The notes: generated by a model from the letters alone, not told the origin. A stretch of DNA of 64,000 bases from Halobacillus salinus (GCF_004684905.1 NZ_SRJC01000001.1:620001-684000); one strand, 5' to 3'; counted from the stretch's first letter, positions 19,932 to 28,781 are shown. Numbers and translations: made by a program.

Positions 19932-19968
19932 TTTTTATTCGTAAACTAAATCGAAAAAGCGCTTACAA

Positions 19969-20015
19969 TATGTTATACTATTTCTGAAAAAAGCGATTAA
20001 AGAGTATATCATATA
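19969..20015 (+). promoter_or_regulatory. gapB promoter with two CcpN-like operators
   Basis: TATGTTATACT (19969-19979) matches the CcpN operator consensus TRTGHYATAYW at every position, and TATATCATATA (20005-20015) matches at 10 of 11. The first overlaps an extended -10 element (TG-T-TATACT). The second lies just downstream of the expected start point. CcpN is the known glycolytic repressor of gapB in B. subtilis. A weaker cre-like AAAAAGCGCTTACA lies immediately upstream. Confidence 0.65.
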
Positions 20016-20030
20016 TAGGGGGCTAGGGTG

Positions 20031-21065
20031 ATGAAGAAGACAAAGATTGCCATTAATGGCTTGGGTAGAATAGGGAGAATGGTATTTAGAAAGGCAGTAA
20101 CAGATAATTCTTTAGATTTGGTGGCTGTTAATGCTAGTTACCCTGCAGAAACCATTGCCCATATGTTGAAGTATGATAGTGTCCATGGACGCTTTGATGG
20201 GGAGATCTCTTCGACGGAAGACGGGATTGAAGTGAACGGGAAGACGGTAAAGCTTTGTTCCACCCGTGACCCATTAGAATTACCGTGGGCAGACTTAGGT
20301 GTAGATATTGTAATCGAAGCAACTGGAAAGTTCCGTACACAAGAGGAAGCGGAACTTCATTTAGAAGCAGGTGCGAAGAAAGTCATCATTACAGCTCCTG
20401 GAAAAGGGGTCGACGCTACGGTGGTAATGGGTGTCAATGAAAAGACCTACGTACCGAAAGAACATGATGTTATCTCAAACGCCTCTTGCACAACGAACTG
20501 CCTTGCTCCTGTTGTGAAGGTGTTAGAAGACAGGTTCGGCATTGAGAATGGACTTATGACAACAGTTCACGCATTTACTAATGACCAGAAAAACCTCGAC
20601 AATCCCCATAAAGACCTACGACGAGCAAGAGGATGCACGCAATCCATCATTCCTACCTCTACAGGAGCGGCGAGAGCCCTTGGGGAGGTCATCCCTAGTA
20701 TAAAAGGAAAGCTTAATGGAATGGCTTTGAGAGTGCCTACTCCTAACGTTTCATTGGTGGACCTTGTCGTCGATTTGAAACAAGATGTAACGGCTGAACA
20801 AGTAAATCAAGCTTTTCAAGATGTAGCTGAGAACGAGATGAAAGGAATACTAGAGTTTAATGACGAACCGCTTGTTTCGATCGATTACACGACTTCTCCT
20901 TCATCCGCGATAATCGATGGTCTATCTACCCAAGTAGTGGAGGACAGGAAAGTGAAAGTGCTTGCTTGGTACGACAATGAGTGGGGCTATTCCTGTCGCG
21001 TAGTAGACCTGGCAAAATACGTCGGTCAATTCATGCAGCAAGAACGGACGGCTCGCGTTTCTTAA
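20031..21065 (+). CDS. gapB: Glyceraldehyde-3-phosphate dehydrogenase, gluconeogenic GapB type
   Basis: GapB works in the gluconeogenic direction, reducing 1,3-bisphosphoglycerate to glyceraldehyde 3-phosphate with NADPH. From ATG 20031 the protein has 344 aa. The Rossmann motif INGLGRIGRMVFR and catalytic C153 in SNASCTTNCLAP are clear. The position that holds an NAD-selecting aspartate in glycolytic GapA instead reads VNASYPAETIAHM, the pattern of NADP-preferring GapB. A GTG at 20028 is an alternative start. CcpN-like operators overlap the promoter, which agrees with repression during glycolysis. speD lies downstream, as in B. subtilis. Confidence 0.96.
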   Translation: MKKTKIAINGLGRIGRMVFRKAVTDNSLDLVAVNASYPAETIAHMLKYDSVHGRFDGEISSTEDGIEVNGKTVKLCSTRDPLELPWADLGVDIVIEATGKFRTQEEAELHLEAGAKKVIITAPGKGVDATVVMGVNEKTYVPKEHDVISNASCTTNCLAPVVKVLEDRFGIENGLMTTVHAFTNDQKNLDNPHKDLRRARGCTQSIIPTSTGAARALGEVIPSIKGKLNGMALRVPTPNVSLVDLVVDLKQDVTAEQVNQAFQDVAENEMKGILEFNDEPLVSIDYTTSPSSAIIDGLSTQVVEDRKVKVLAWYDNEWGYSCRVVDLAKYVGQFMQQERTARVS

Positions 21066-21147
21066 CTAGCCAATTCGCCTATTGTGTCCTATAATGAGGA
21101 GCAGGGAAAATAAACCATCCAGTTTTTTAGGTTTATCGAAATAAGCC

Positions 21148-21176
21148 TTGCAATATGGGGATAAACCGTATATACT
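21148..21176 (+). promoter_or_regulatory. Sigma-A promoter of speD
   Basis: TTGCAA (21148-21153) and TATACT (21171-21176) are separated by exactly 17 bases. It gives speD its own transcript, with a leader of about 130 bases, in addition to any readthrough from gapB. Confidence 0.7.
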
Positions 21177-21315
21177 TCTTTTTGAACTTCTGATTTATAT
21201 GGATATCATGTCTACTCAAAGGGTTAGGACCTCTCAGGACTAACTTTCCCCCGTGGTAGTTCATGACTGTCATTTAGAAGCAGATAGAAGTTAATGTACA
21301 AAGGGGGATCCTGAA

Positions 21316-21693
21316 ATGGATACAATGGGAAGACATGTAATTGCTGAACTTTGGGATTGTAATGAAGACAAATTGAACGATATGTCGTATATAGAGCAAG
21401 TTTTTGTGGATGCAGCACTTAAGGCTGGTGCAGAAGTGAGAGAGGTTGCTTTTCATAAATTCGCCCCTCACGGTGTCAGCGGAGTTGTCATTATATCAGA
21501 ATCACATTTGACGATTCACAGCTTTCCGGAACATGGATATGCAAGTATAGATGTATACACTTGTGGAGACCGGATTGATCCAAATGTTGCCGCGCATTTC
21601 ATCGTGGAAGCTTTGGAAGCTGGAAGAAACGAAACGGTCGAAGTACCAAGAGGTATGGGACCAGTTGAAGTACAACAGTCCCGAGCCTTATAA
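21316..21693 (+). CDS. speD: S-adenosylmethionine decarboxylase proenzyme
   Basis: SpeD decarboxylates S-adenosylmethionine to supply the aminopropyl group for spermidine. The 125-residue proenzyme is the short type that cleaves itself to form a pyruvoyl cofactor. Cleavage is expected between E62 and S63 in the motif [14 protein letters not shown]68 and C83 (DVYTCGD) are the other catalytic residues of the family and are present. The start ATG follows AAGGGGGATCC. It lies downstream of gapB as in B. subtilis, but here with a recognisable promoter of its own, and it is followed by a terminator. Confidence 0.96.
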   Translation: MDTMGRHVIAELWDCNEDKLNDMSYIEQVFVDAALKAGAEVREVAFHKFAPHGVSGVVIISESHLTIHSFPEHGYASIDVYTCGDRIDPNVAAHFIVEALEAGRNETVEVPRGMGPVEVQQSRAL

Positions 21694-21709
21694 TAATGAA
21701 ACCCAACCG

Positions 21710-21746
21710 AAAGCCACGCAGCCAATCGATACGCTGTGTGGCTTTT
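21710..21746 (+). terminator. Terminator after speD
   Basis: AAAGCCACGCAGC pairs with GCTGTGTGGCTTT (13 pairs, one G-U) around a 10-base loop and runs into TTTT. Confidence 0.75.
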
Positions 21747-21806
21747 GTCATCTCTACAAGGTATCTTTCCCTCTTTCTATGAAACGTGTTAAAATGGAGA
21801 AAGAAT

Positions 21807-22208
21807 ATGTCGAATGGTAGGAAAGGGTTGGGGGATTTGAAGGCATTTATTTCGAAGTATCTGAGTAAACATTCAGAAACAGATGAACAACATAAAGATG
21901 AACAACTAGTTACACATTATTACAAAGCCAAACGAGACGATGTCTTTCAAGCGGTGGAAGAGCTGTTCTCATCATCTACAATCGCAGGATCTTCAAGAGA
22001 ACGAGGCGAAATCACTGTTAGGTATAAAGGGAAAAGAAAAGCATTCGTTGTGGCAACAGTCATCATGGTTCGACCGTTTCGTACAGCTGTCGATTTCTCG
22101 GTAACAACCGATTCTGGTGGCCCAGTTGACTTTGGTTACAGTCGGAATTTGATCCTTAACTTTTATGATCAATTGGACCAAAAGTTTACGGTCATCGACC
22201 CCGATTAA
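21807..22208 (+). CDS. Conserved hypothetical protein, 133 aa
   Basis: I do not recognise a named family. From ATG 21807, which has GGAGAAAG just upstream, the protein is soluble with no signal or membrane segment. It has a charged N-terminus rich in Lys, His, Asp and Glu (about residues 1-40), then a compact alpha/beta-looking part with two conserved-looking segments: FQAVEELFSSSTIAGSSRERGEI is helical, and KAFVVATVIMVRPFRTAVDF is strand-rich. It ends with FYDQLDQKFTVIDPD. It lies between speD and nrdR, and its stop is 31 bases before nrdR, so it may be co-transcribed with nrdR-dnaB-dnaI. A role in that unit is inference only. Confidence 0.7.
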   Translation: MSNGRKGLGDLKAFISKYLSKHSETDEQHKDEQLVTHYYKAKRDDVFQAVEELFSSSTIAGSSRERGEITVRYKGKRKAFVVATVIMVRPFRTAVDFSVTTDSGGPVDFGYSRNLILNFYDQLDQKFTVIDPD

Positions 22209-22239
22209 TATTAAGAAGACGACGTGGAGTTGATCAAAT

Positions 22240-22704
22240 TTGAAATGTCCTAATTGCCACTATAAGAGCACGAAAGTCCTTGACTCCAGGCCGATTGAAG
22301 AAGGACAATCCATTCGAAGACGTCGGGAGTGCGAGAAGTGTGAGTTCCGTTTTACGACGTTTGAACGAATAGAGGAAGTGCCTCTTATTGTTGTGAAGAA
22401 AGAAGGAACAAGGGAAGAATTCAGCCGTGAGAAGCTGATGCGGGGCTTAATCCGTGCATGTGAAAAGCGCCCTGTTGCTGTAGAGGAATTAGAGAGAGTT
22501 ACCCTAGAAGTGGAAAAAGAACTTAGGAACCGCGGGGTTTCGGAGGTTATGAGTAAAGATATCGGTGAAATGGTGATGGCGAGATTGTCTGATATTGATG
22601 AAGTGGCGTATGTACGTTTCGCTTCGGTGTATCGTCAATTCAAAGATATTAATGTATTCATCGATGAATTGAAAGAATTAATTAAACACGAAGATGAGGA
22701 GTGA
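22240..22704 (+). CDS. nrdR: Transcriptional repressor NrdR
   Basis: NrdR represses ribonucleotide reductase genes in response to (d)ATP levels. The 154-residue protein has an N-terminal zinc ribbon (C3, C6, C31, C34) containing the basic stretch SIRRRRE, and a C-terminal ATP-cone ([20 protein letters not shown] and [20 protein letters not shown]). The start is TTG, preceded by GTGGAGTTGATC; the family N-terminus MKCPNC supports it. It is B. subtilis ytcG, which also precedes dnaB-dnaI there. The gene links nucleotide supply to replication restart genes next door. Confidence 0.95.
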   Translation: MKCPNCHYKSTKVLDSRPIEEGQSIRRRRECEKCEFRFTTFERIEEVPLIVVKKEGTREEFSREKLMRGLIRACEKRPVAVEELERVTLEVEKELRNRGVSEVMSKDIGEMVMARLSDIDEVAYVRFASVYRQFKDINVFIDELKELIKHEDEE

Positions 22705-22733
22705 GCCTTGAGGTGGCTCATTTTCTTTTTTCA
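22704..22733 (+). terminator. Weak terminator-like hairpin after nrdR
   Basis: TGAGCC and GGCTCA form a 6-bp stem overlapping the nrdR stop, followed by a T-rich tract (ATTTTCTTTTTTC). Confidence 0.5.
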
Positions 22734-22743
22734 ATCCATTAGA

Positions 22744-22799
22744 AACGAAGATGTTAAGCAGGATCTTGGTTCAGGGAGGTTTTGCTTAACATCTTCGTT
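22744..22799. repeat. 17-bp perfect inverted repeat upstream of dnaB
   Basis: AACGAAGATGTTAAGCA (22744-22760) and TGCTTAACATCTTCGTT (22783-22799) are perfectly complementary, with a 22-base loop. No T-run follows. The right arm ends 13 bases before the dnaB ribosome-binding site. It is not a typical terminator and does not look like a NrdR box. The loop contains CAGGGAGGT, itself a ribosome-site-like sequence. Confidence 0.7.
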
Positions 22800-22825
22800 C
22801 AAGAAAGGTGTCGGAGGTGACGACT

Positions 22826-24163
22826 GTGAATTCATCAATAGGAAAATTGTTACCTGTTGACGGTTTTAAACTGATGAAGCGAGGGGAACTCCCTAAAGGT
22901 TCTGAAAGAGCGATGACTCATTTATATCAACCTATCGTCGGAAGGTTAGGGATCGCTTTATACCAGACGCTTGTTTCTGAATATGAAATAAATGATAGTG
23001 ACCACGTTCAATCTCATCATACACTTATGTCGTATCTATCAGCTCCTCTTGATCAAATTTACGAAGCGAGGAAGCATTTAGAAGCAATCGGACTACTTCG
23101 CACTTATCAGAAGGGTAAGATGGATACACATGATGAATATGTTTACGTATTGTATCCGCCGTTCTCCCCTGCTGAATTCTTTCGTGATGATATGCTTTCG
23201 CTGCTTCTTTATCATGAAATTGGTAAGGAGAAGTATGAGCAATTAAAAGAGAGGCTTGTTAAATCGCCGATCTCTTTAGAGGGATATGAAGAAGTAACGT
23301 CAAACTTTGATGAAGTGTACCATGCCGTTACGAACGGACCTGCTCCTGTACACACGGAACCTTCAGACGGTAAACAAGAAGGACCGGTACTCCAAGAGAA
23401 CCGGGTCGACTTTGATTGGTTGAATCAGGCGTTGAAGGATAAAATGTATATGAGCGAGAAGATCCTGACGGGGTCCAATAAACGCTTGATTGCGCAATTG
23501 GCTACGCTTTACAATTTAACGTCTATAGAACTTGAGAAAGCCGTTACCTGGGCGATAGATGAAAATAATGAACTTGTAGTGGAAGAACTAAAGACAGCGT
23601 GTCATGATTTCATGAAAGAAAAGCCAGCAGCTAAACAAGACTTCAAGCTCGACTTGCGGGAGAAAGTCCAAAGCTCTGAACAAACGGCAAAGACGAAGCG
23701 TGACCAACTGGCAGAGCGCTTTGAACAAATTTCACCTCGTGAACTATTAGAAGACCTCTCTAGAGGAAACCGTGCTGCAGATCAAGACTTGAAAGTCGTA
23801 AGAGACATTATGACGGAGCAAGGGTTGGCACCAGGGGTCATGAACGTTCTGATTCATTACGTCATGCTGAGAACGGATAAAAAACTTTCTAAACCATATG
23901 TCGAAAAGATTGCGAGCCATTGGGCTAGGAAGAATGTCCAAACCGTTCATCAGGCTATGAGTTTAGCAACGGCAGAACACCAAAAGTATCAACAGTGGGG
24001 ACAACAGCAGAAGTCTTATCAACGGAAGGGCTCCAAAGAGGAAGTCATTCCAGATTGGTTTTACAAACAGAAAAAACGGAACGAGCAAACAACCGAAGAA
24101 GCAGCGGTTGATACGAATGAACTTGCCGAGCAATTGAAACAGTTGACAGAGCGAGGAAGGTAG
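22826..24163 (+). CDS. dnaB: Replication initiation and membrane attachment protein DnaB
   Basis: In Firmicutes DnaB (not the E. coli helicase) works with DnaD and DnaI to load the replicative helicase DnaC and to attach the origin to the membrane. The 445-residue protein has the N-terminal winged-helix-like domain (LYQPIVGRLGIALYQTLVSEYE) and the C-terminal DnaB/DnaD-like domain (VLIHYVMLRTDKKLSKPYVEKIASHW), joined by a charged linker. I chose GTG 22826 because GGAGGTGA lies 5 bases upstream; a longer version starts at GTG 22808. dnaI follows after 17 bases. A long inverted repeat sits just upstream. Confidence 0.93.
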   Translation: MNSSIGKLLPVDGFKLMKRGELPKGSERAMTHLYQPIVGRLGIALYQTLVSEYEINDSDHVQSHHTLMSYLSAPLDQIYEARKHLEAIGLLRTYQKGKMDTHDEYVYVLYPPFSPAEFFRDDMLSLLLYHEIGKEKYEQLKERLVKSPISLEGYEEVTSNFDEVYHAVTNGPAPVHTEPSDGKQEGPVLQENRVDFDWLNQALKDKMYMSEKILTGSNKRLIAQLATLYNLTSIELEKAVTWAIDENNELVVEELKTACHDFMKEKPAAKQDFKLDLREKVQSSEQTAKTKRDQLAERFEQISPRELLEDLSRGNRAADQDLKVVRDIMTEQGLAPGVMNVLIHYVMLRTDKKLSKPYVEKIASHWARKNVQTVHQAMSLATAEHQKYQQWGQQQKSYQRKGSKEEVIPDWFYKQKKRNEQTTEEAAVDTNELAEQLKQLTERGR

Positions 24164-24180
24164 AATAAGGAGGTGCCACC

Positions 24181-25113
24181 TTGGAACCCATTCAGAGATC
24201 TTTGAGAAACTGGATGAAAGACCATAAAGAATTTCAGAAGAGAATGAATCATATGCAAGAAGAGGTGCTGCAATCCCCTGAAATTGAGGCATGGAAGAAA
24301 GAGCACCCATCCGTAACAGAGGAAAGTCTTCAAAAACACTTAATTAAGCTTTATGAATATAAAACGCAGTCGAAGAATTGTGAGAAGTGTCCATCAAGAG
24401 ATGAGTGTATTAATATGCTTCCTGGCTATGTGCCACGTATCGAACTAGAAGGGCAGGAAATTAAGCTCGCCTATGATAAGTGCGCAAGACAACGTCAGCA
24501 TGAACAGCAGGAAAAACAACAGTCCCTTATCAAGAGTCTTCATATCCCGAGAGAGATATTAGAAGCGACGCTCAATAGAATAGACCCTCATGATCCTTCA
24601 AGAAGTAATGCCGTCAAGCAGACGATTCAGTATATTCAGGATTTGGGAGACGAATTGCCAAGTAAAGGGCTGTATTTCCATGGCCCGTTCGGAGTCGGAA
24701 AAACGTTCTTCCTGGGTGCGATTGCCAACGAATTAAGTGCTAAAGGTATTCCCTCTATGTTGATCTATATGCCTGAATTTGTAAGGGAGATCAAAGCATC
24801 GATAAAAGATGATTCTATGAGCGAAAAGATTCAAGCCTTTAAAGAGACTCCAGTGTTGATGCTGGATGATATCGGTGCGGAGTCCCAGTCTGCTTGGTTC
24901 CGTGATGAGATCCTTGGTTCGATTTTGCAATACCGAATGATGGAGAGACTACCTGTCTTCTTCAGCTCCAACTATAGTATGGAAGACCTTGAGAAAGTCA
25001 TGATGACAAGTAATCGAGGGGATGTTGAGAAGGTGAAGGCACAGCGGATTACAGAAAGGATTCGACAATTAAGCAGAACCGTTGTGGTAAATGGAGAAAA
25101 CCGTCGCTCATAA
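24181..25113 (+). CDS. dnaI: Primosomal protein DnaI, helicase loader
   Basis: DnaI is the AAA+ ATPase that loads the replicative helicase. The N-terminal domain contains a zinc-binding set of cysteines (C67, C70, C76 and C101). The ATPase domain has Walker A GPFGVGKT at 168-175, Walker B VLMLDDIGAE and an arginine-rich C-terminus (RITERIRQLSRTV). The start is TTG after AAGGAGGTGCCACC, a strong ribosome site. It has 310 aa, the usual size. It pairs with dnaB immediately upstream. B. subtilis has ytxB next, but here the following gene is ytxC. Confidence 0.95.
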   Translation: MEPIQRSLRNWMKDHKEFQKRMNHMQEEVLQSPEIEAWKKEHPSVTEESLQKHLIKLYEYKTQSKNCEKCPSRDECINMLPGYVPRIELEGQEIKLAYDKCARQRQHEQQEKQQSLIKSLHIPREILEATLNRIDPHDPSRSNAVKQTIQYIQDLGDELPSKGLYFHGPFGVGKTFFLGAIANELSAKGIPSMLIYMPEFVREIKASIKDDSMSEKIQAFKETPVLMLDDIGAESQSAWFRDEILGSILQYRMMERLPVFFSSNYSMEDLEKVMMTSNRGDVEKVKAQRITERIRQLSRTVVVNGENRRS

Positions 25114-25255
25114 AATTCACATATTGAAGAGATCATGGCATGAACACCTCATTCCTCACATAAATATAAGATGGAATAGATCACCTTATACCTATTTAAG
25201 AACGGACATGTGAAAGAGACAAGCATGGATAGGAATGTTGGGATGAGGAGGAATC

Positions 25256-26071
25256 TTGGTGGTATGTGTACATTTCTCAAAAGAGAAGGAAGCGCGTTAT
25301 TTTTATAATATAGTCGTCCGGGAATCAAAACGTTGGAGATTGCAGATGGATACGTATGATGTGTACCTCGAAGAAGGAGACGTTTGTAAAAAGACGTTCA
25401 CCGAAATGGTGCATGCGTGCATGGAGCTTATCTTAGCGAGGAAGTGGCTCGGTTGGATTGAAGGGGTGCTTAGGCATCGCTACCATTTCAATGAGGAACA
25501 GGAAATACAGCGAATCTTAGAGATAGGTCAACAATTTGAAGCAGAGGCTCCAAAAGGCCTGGTGCTCCCTCCGGTCTTGGATCTTATAAGAGCAACGGTG
25601 GAAGACGAACTGCGCGGCAAGTGGTGGCTTCACTTCGACGATCTTTCTGTTTCGTGTTTGCAAACTGTACACAGTGAACTGGTGGAATATACAGGTTTTC
25701 TTATTGACGAATACAAGCAAGAGGAATCCTATCAATTGTTACTTGATTCCTGGCGTCAGCGCGTTCATCAGAAGGATACTGGTGTTCAGAGAATCCACCT
25801 TCTTGACCAGGATGGGTGGAGGTATTTTCATGATGAAGGAAACAGGATTCGTCCATCTGAAACGGACCTGTACTTGCGCCTGTATCCAGATGATTCCATC
25901 ATCGACCTTCCGGAGAGTTGGTGTCTTACGCCTGCGCTTGTTCATGCTCCGAATGAACTTATTATTTACTCGGACGATCGGGAAGGTTCTAGTTTTGAGT
26001 TGCTGCAAAATATTTTTGAAGAAAAAGTGGTGTGGAGAAATACAGCAGAATTTCCTTTTGAAATTGCTTGA
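25256..26071 (+). CDS. ytxC: Sporulation protein YtxC
   Basis: YtxC (271 aa) is a sporulation-associated protein of unknown biochemistry found in spore-forming Bacilli upstream of thrS. The sequence has a central helical region (FLIDEYKQEESYQLLLDSWRQ) and aromatic-rich segments such as KWWLHFDDLSVSCLQ. No signal peptide or membrane helix is evident. The start is TTG at 25256 or GTG at 25259, both served by GAGGAGG. About 140 bases without a clear terminator separate it from dnaI. The thrS promoter overlaps its stop codon. Confidence 0.8.
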   Translation: MVVCVHFSKEKEARYFYNIVVRESKRWRLQMDTYDVYLEEGDVCKKTFTEMVHACMELILARKWLGWIEGVLRHRYHFNEEQEIQRILEIGQQFEAEAPKGLVLPPVLDLIRATVEDELRGKWWLHFDDLSVSCLQTVHSELVEYTGFLIDEYKQEESYQLLLDSWRQRVHQKDTGVQRIHLLDQDGWRYFHDEGNRIRPSETDLYLRLYPDDSIIDLPESWCLTPALVHAPNELIIYSDDREGSSFELLQNIFEEKVVWRNTAEFPFEIA

Positions 26072-26096
26072 TTTCATGACTGCATATGGATATAAT
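26068..26096 (+). promoter_or_regulatory. Sigma-A promoter of thrS
   Basis: TTGATT (26068-26073) and TATAAT (26091-26096) are 17 bases apart. The -35 overlaps the ytxC stop codon. It drives the T-box leader that follows. Confidence 0.75.
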
Positions 26097-26114
26097 ATCT
26101 ACATACCAAAATAT

Positions 26115-26370
26115 TGATGGCTTAGATAAGGACAAGAACAGTGAGTTACGCATGAATAGAGAGAGGAGTCACCGGCTGAAAGCTCCTTGATGTTGTCTCA
26201 TATGTTTACCACCTTGGAGCTCTGTTTGTGAACGATCAACTAGTAATGAACAGCGTCTGGTCCGCGATAAGGATGAATGAAGCCGTACCTTTGTACGGGA
26301 ATTTTGGGTGGAACCACGAGTGATACGCTCGTCCCTTAGCAGATCAGCTAAGGGGCGGGCGTTTTTTATT
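26115..26370 (+). promoter_or_regulatory. T-box riboswitch upstream of thrS (threonyl-tRNA)
   Basis: The leader has the AGAGAG stem-I motif (26158-26165), the specifier ACC at 26208-26210 (threonine) and the T-box GGGTGGAACCACGAG at 26306-26320. The TGGA of the antiterminator would pair with a tRNA-Thr 3' end whose discriminator base is U. A terminator with stem CTCGTCCCTTAGC/GCTAAGGGGCGGGCG and six T follows at 26326-26367. Uncharged tRNA-Thr should therefore allow readthrough into thrS. The specifier was placed by alignment with the pheS leader, where the codon is the same distance from TGGAGC. Confidence 0.93.
26326..26367 (+). terminator. Attenuator terminator of the thrS T-box
   Basis: A long G/C-rich hairpin with a 6-base loop and a run of six T ends the T-box leader. 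It competes with the antiterminator formed by the T-box sequence. Confidence 0.85.
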
Positions 26371-26398
26371 TTCATTTTATATAAAAGGAGTGTTACAC

Positions 26399-28348
26399 AT
26401 GGCGAATGCGATTCAAATCACTTTTCCAGATGGCAATACAAAGGAATTTGATCGGGGTACGACAGGAGAAGAGATTGCCCATTCTATTTCTCCAGGTTTA
26501 AAGAAGCAGTCTCTTGCTATTAAGCTGAACGGCGAACCATACGATTTGCGACGTCCGATTGAGCAAGACGGTGACATCGAGATTCTGACTTACAAAAATC
26601 CAGAAGGTATCGAGGTGCTTCGTCACTCGACAGCACACTTAATGGCACAAGCCATCAAACGACTGTATGGAGAGGATGTCAAACTCGGAGTTGGCCCAGT
26701 CATCGAAAACGGGTTCTATTACGATATTGATATGGAGCATTCTTTAACACCGGAAGACCTTCCTAAGATTGAAAAAGAAATGCAGCGTATTGTTGATGAG
26801 AACCTTGAAGTGGAGCGTATCGAAGTTTCTCGCGAGGAAGCGAAGGAGAAGTATCGTGAAATCGGAGATGACTTGAAGCTTGAGCTACTTGAGGATATTC
26901 CGGAAGGAGAACAGGTGACACTGTATAAGCAAGGAGAATTCTTCGACCTTTGCCGTGGTGTCCACGTACCACAGACAAGTAAGATCAAAATCTTCAAGCT
27001 GTTGAACATTTCCGGTGCGTACTGGCGTGGAGACAGCGACAATAAGATGCTGCAACGCATATACGGAACAGCTTTCGAGAAAAAAGCCGATCTTGAAGAG
27101 TATCTTCACTTGTTAGAAGAAGCGAAAGAACGTGACCACCGTAAACTCGGGAAAGAACTTGAGATCTTCACAGTTAATCAGAAAGTCGGACAAGGCCTTC
27201 CGCTCTGGCTTCCGAAAGGCGCAACAATTCGTCGTACAATTGAACGTTATATTGTCGATACGGAAGAACGCCTAGGTTATGATCACGTTTATACTCCCGT
27301 ACTAGGTAATGTGGAACTGTATAAGACAAGTGGACACTGGGATCATTATCAAGACGATATGTTCCCGACTATGGAAATGGACAACGAAGACCTTGTGCTT
27401 CGTCCGATGAACTGTCCGCACCACATGATGGTTTATAAAAACCAGTTCTACAGCTATCGTAATTTGCCGGTACGTATTGCTGAGCTTGGCACAATGCACC
27501 GTCATGAAATGTCTGGAGCCCTTGCCGGCCTGCAGCGTGTACGTGCCATGACTCTGAATGATGCGCACATCTTCGCTCGTCCTGACCAATTGAAAGATGA
27601 GTTCAAACGTGTGGTGAACCTTGTCCAGCGCGTCTACAAGGACTTTGGTCTGAACGATTACTACTTCCGCTTATCTTATCGCGATCCGGCTGATAAGGAG
27701 AAGTATGTAGATAACGACGAGATGTGGAATAAAGCTCAGGCAATGCTGAAAGAAACTATGGAAGAGATGGAACTTGAATACGTAGAGGCAGAAGGCGAAG
27801 CGGCGTTCTACGGTCCGAAGCTGGATGTACAGGTGAAAACAGCTTTAGGCAAAGATGAGACGTTATCCACTGTCCAACTCGACTTCCACCTTCCAGAGCG
27901 TTTTGACCTCACTTACGTTGGGGAAGACGGGAACGATCATCGTCCTGTCGTCATTCACCGAGGTGTCGTATCTACTATGGAGCGTTTTGTTGCCTTCTTG
28001 ATTGAAGAATACAAAGGAGCATTCCCGACTTGGCTTTCTCCAGTTCAAGCGAAGATCATCCCAGTATCCGTCGAGGCGCACCTTGACTACGCTAAGAAAC
28101 TTGAAGATGAACTTCGTGAAGCGGGGATCCGTGTGGAGCTTGATGAACGTAACGAGAAAATCGGCTACAAGATCCGTGAAGCTCAGATGCAGAAAGTACC
28201 GTTCCAACTGGTTGTCGGAGATCAGGAAATTGAAGATAATGCTGTGAATGTCCGTCGCTACGGGGAACAGGATTCTGAAACAAAGCCTGTTGAGACATTC
28301 AAATCAGAAATACGAAATGAAATTGATCAGAAGCTTTTACGTAAGTAA
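26399..28348 (+). CDS. thrS: Threonine-tRNA ligase
   Basis: ThrS charges tRNA-Thr. From ATG 26399, with AAAGGAGTG 7 bases upstream, the protein has 649 aa. Domains in order are TGS (about 1-62), the editing domain with the [16 protein letters not shown] motif (about 75-240), the class II catalytic core ([12 protein letters not shown] with the zinc ligands, YRDLP-like [12 protein letters not shown], and [15 protein letters not shown]) and the anticodon-binding domain (about 540-649, [25 protein letters not shown]). The upstream T-box senses tRNA-Thr. A terminator follows. In B. subtilis thrS and infC are separated by inserted sugar genes; here they are adjacent. Confidence 0.98.
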   Translation: MANAIQITFPDGNTKEFDRGTTGEEIAHSISPGLKKQSLAIKLNGEPYDLRRPIEQDGDIEILTYKNPEGIEVLRHSTAHLMAQAIKRLYGEDVKLGVGPVIENGFYYDIDMEHSLTPEDLPKIEKEMQRIVDENLEVERIEVSREEAKEKYREIGDDLKLELLEDIPEGEQVTLYKQGEFFDLCRGVHVPQTSKIKIFKLLNISGAYWRGDSDNKMLQRIYGTAFEKKADLEEYLHLLEEAKERDHRKLGKELEIFTVNQKVGQGLPLWLPKGATIRRTIERYIVDTEERLGYDHVYTPVLGNVELYKTSGHWDHYQDDMFPTMEMDNEDLVLRPMNCPHHMMVYKNQFYSYRNLPVRIAELGTMHRHEMSGALAGLQRVRAMTLNDAHIFARPDQLKDEFKRVVNLVQRVYKDFGLNDYYFRLSYRDPADKEKYVDNDEMWNKAQAMLKETMEEMELEYVEAEGEAAFYGPKLDVQVKTALGKDETLSTVQLDFHLPERFDLTYVGEDGNDHRPVVIHRGVVSTMERFVAFLIEEYKGAFPTWLSPVQAKIIPVSVEAHLDYAKKLEDELREAGIRVELDERNEKIGYKIREAQMQKVPFQLVVGDQEIEDNAVNVRRYGEQDSETKPVETFKSEIRNEIDQKLLRK

Positions 28349-28352
28349 TAGC

Positions 28353-28385
28353 AAAAGCCGCGGGAACTATCCCGCGGCTTTTTTA
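28353..28385 (+). terminator. Terminator after thrS
   Basis: AAAAGCCGCGGGA and TCCCGCGGCTTTT pair around a short loop and end in T6. Confidence 0.9.
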
Positions 28386-28536
28386 TATGCAAAAATCTGC
28401 TGTCTTGCTTATCTTATAATCGCTTTCAGTTTCAATGCAAAAGCATCTTATTAAACTCTTTCAAGATAAAGTCTTGATTTTTCTTGGACCATCCCTTATT
28501 CTAGTAAAGGTAGTCATGATTATCTGCATGTTTTTG

Positions 28537-28565
28537 TTGACATGTTGATAAAGGCATGCTAATAT
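28537..28565 (+). promoter_or_regulatory. Sigma-A promoter of infC-rpmI-rplT
   Basis: TTGACA (28537-28542), a perfect -35, and TAATAT (28560-28565) are separated by 17 bases. The stretch 28386-28536 between the thrS terminator and this promoter shows nothing else recognisable. Confidence 0.85.
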
Positions 28566-28571
28566 AGTTTA

Positions 28572-28711
28572 GGTAAATGAATGAACGGATCTAGAGACAA
28601 GTAGAAGCACCCGCTTCTCACCTGATCGACGCGAAAAGCAGTTGGCAGGTCATGAATTCCTTTTTTGACAGGATCAGTGTGGGTGCAGTATGTGTACCGA
28701 CGCTTTTTTTT
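28572..28711 (+). promoter_or_regulatory. L20-type ribosomal protein leader with attenuator
   Basis: The leader of infC-rpmI-rplT ends in a terminator: GTGTGGGTGC (28677-28686) and GTACCGACGC (28694-28703), 9 of 10 paired, then T8. Upstream GCACCC (28607-28612) and CTGATC (28622-28627) can instead pair with GGGTGC (28681-28686) and GATCAG (28672-28677), which would break the terminator. A local hairpin AGAAGC/GCTTCT (28603-28618) competes with that pairing. This matches the known control of this operon by ribosomal protein L20 in B. subtilis. Confidence 0.8.
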
Positions 28712-28781
28712 ATGGTTTCAAAAACCTTGTCGATGACAGATCTTTTATACGTTTTCTCTAATACGATGGAGGTGGCTCAAT

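Noticed and set aside
22744-22799. NrdR box or intrinsic terminator as explanation of the dnaB inverted repeat
   Set aside because: The arms do not resemble the NrdR-box pattern, and no T-run follows the stem.
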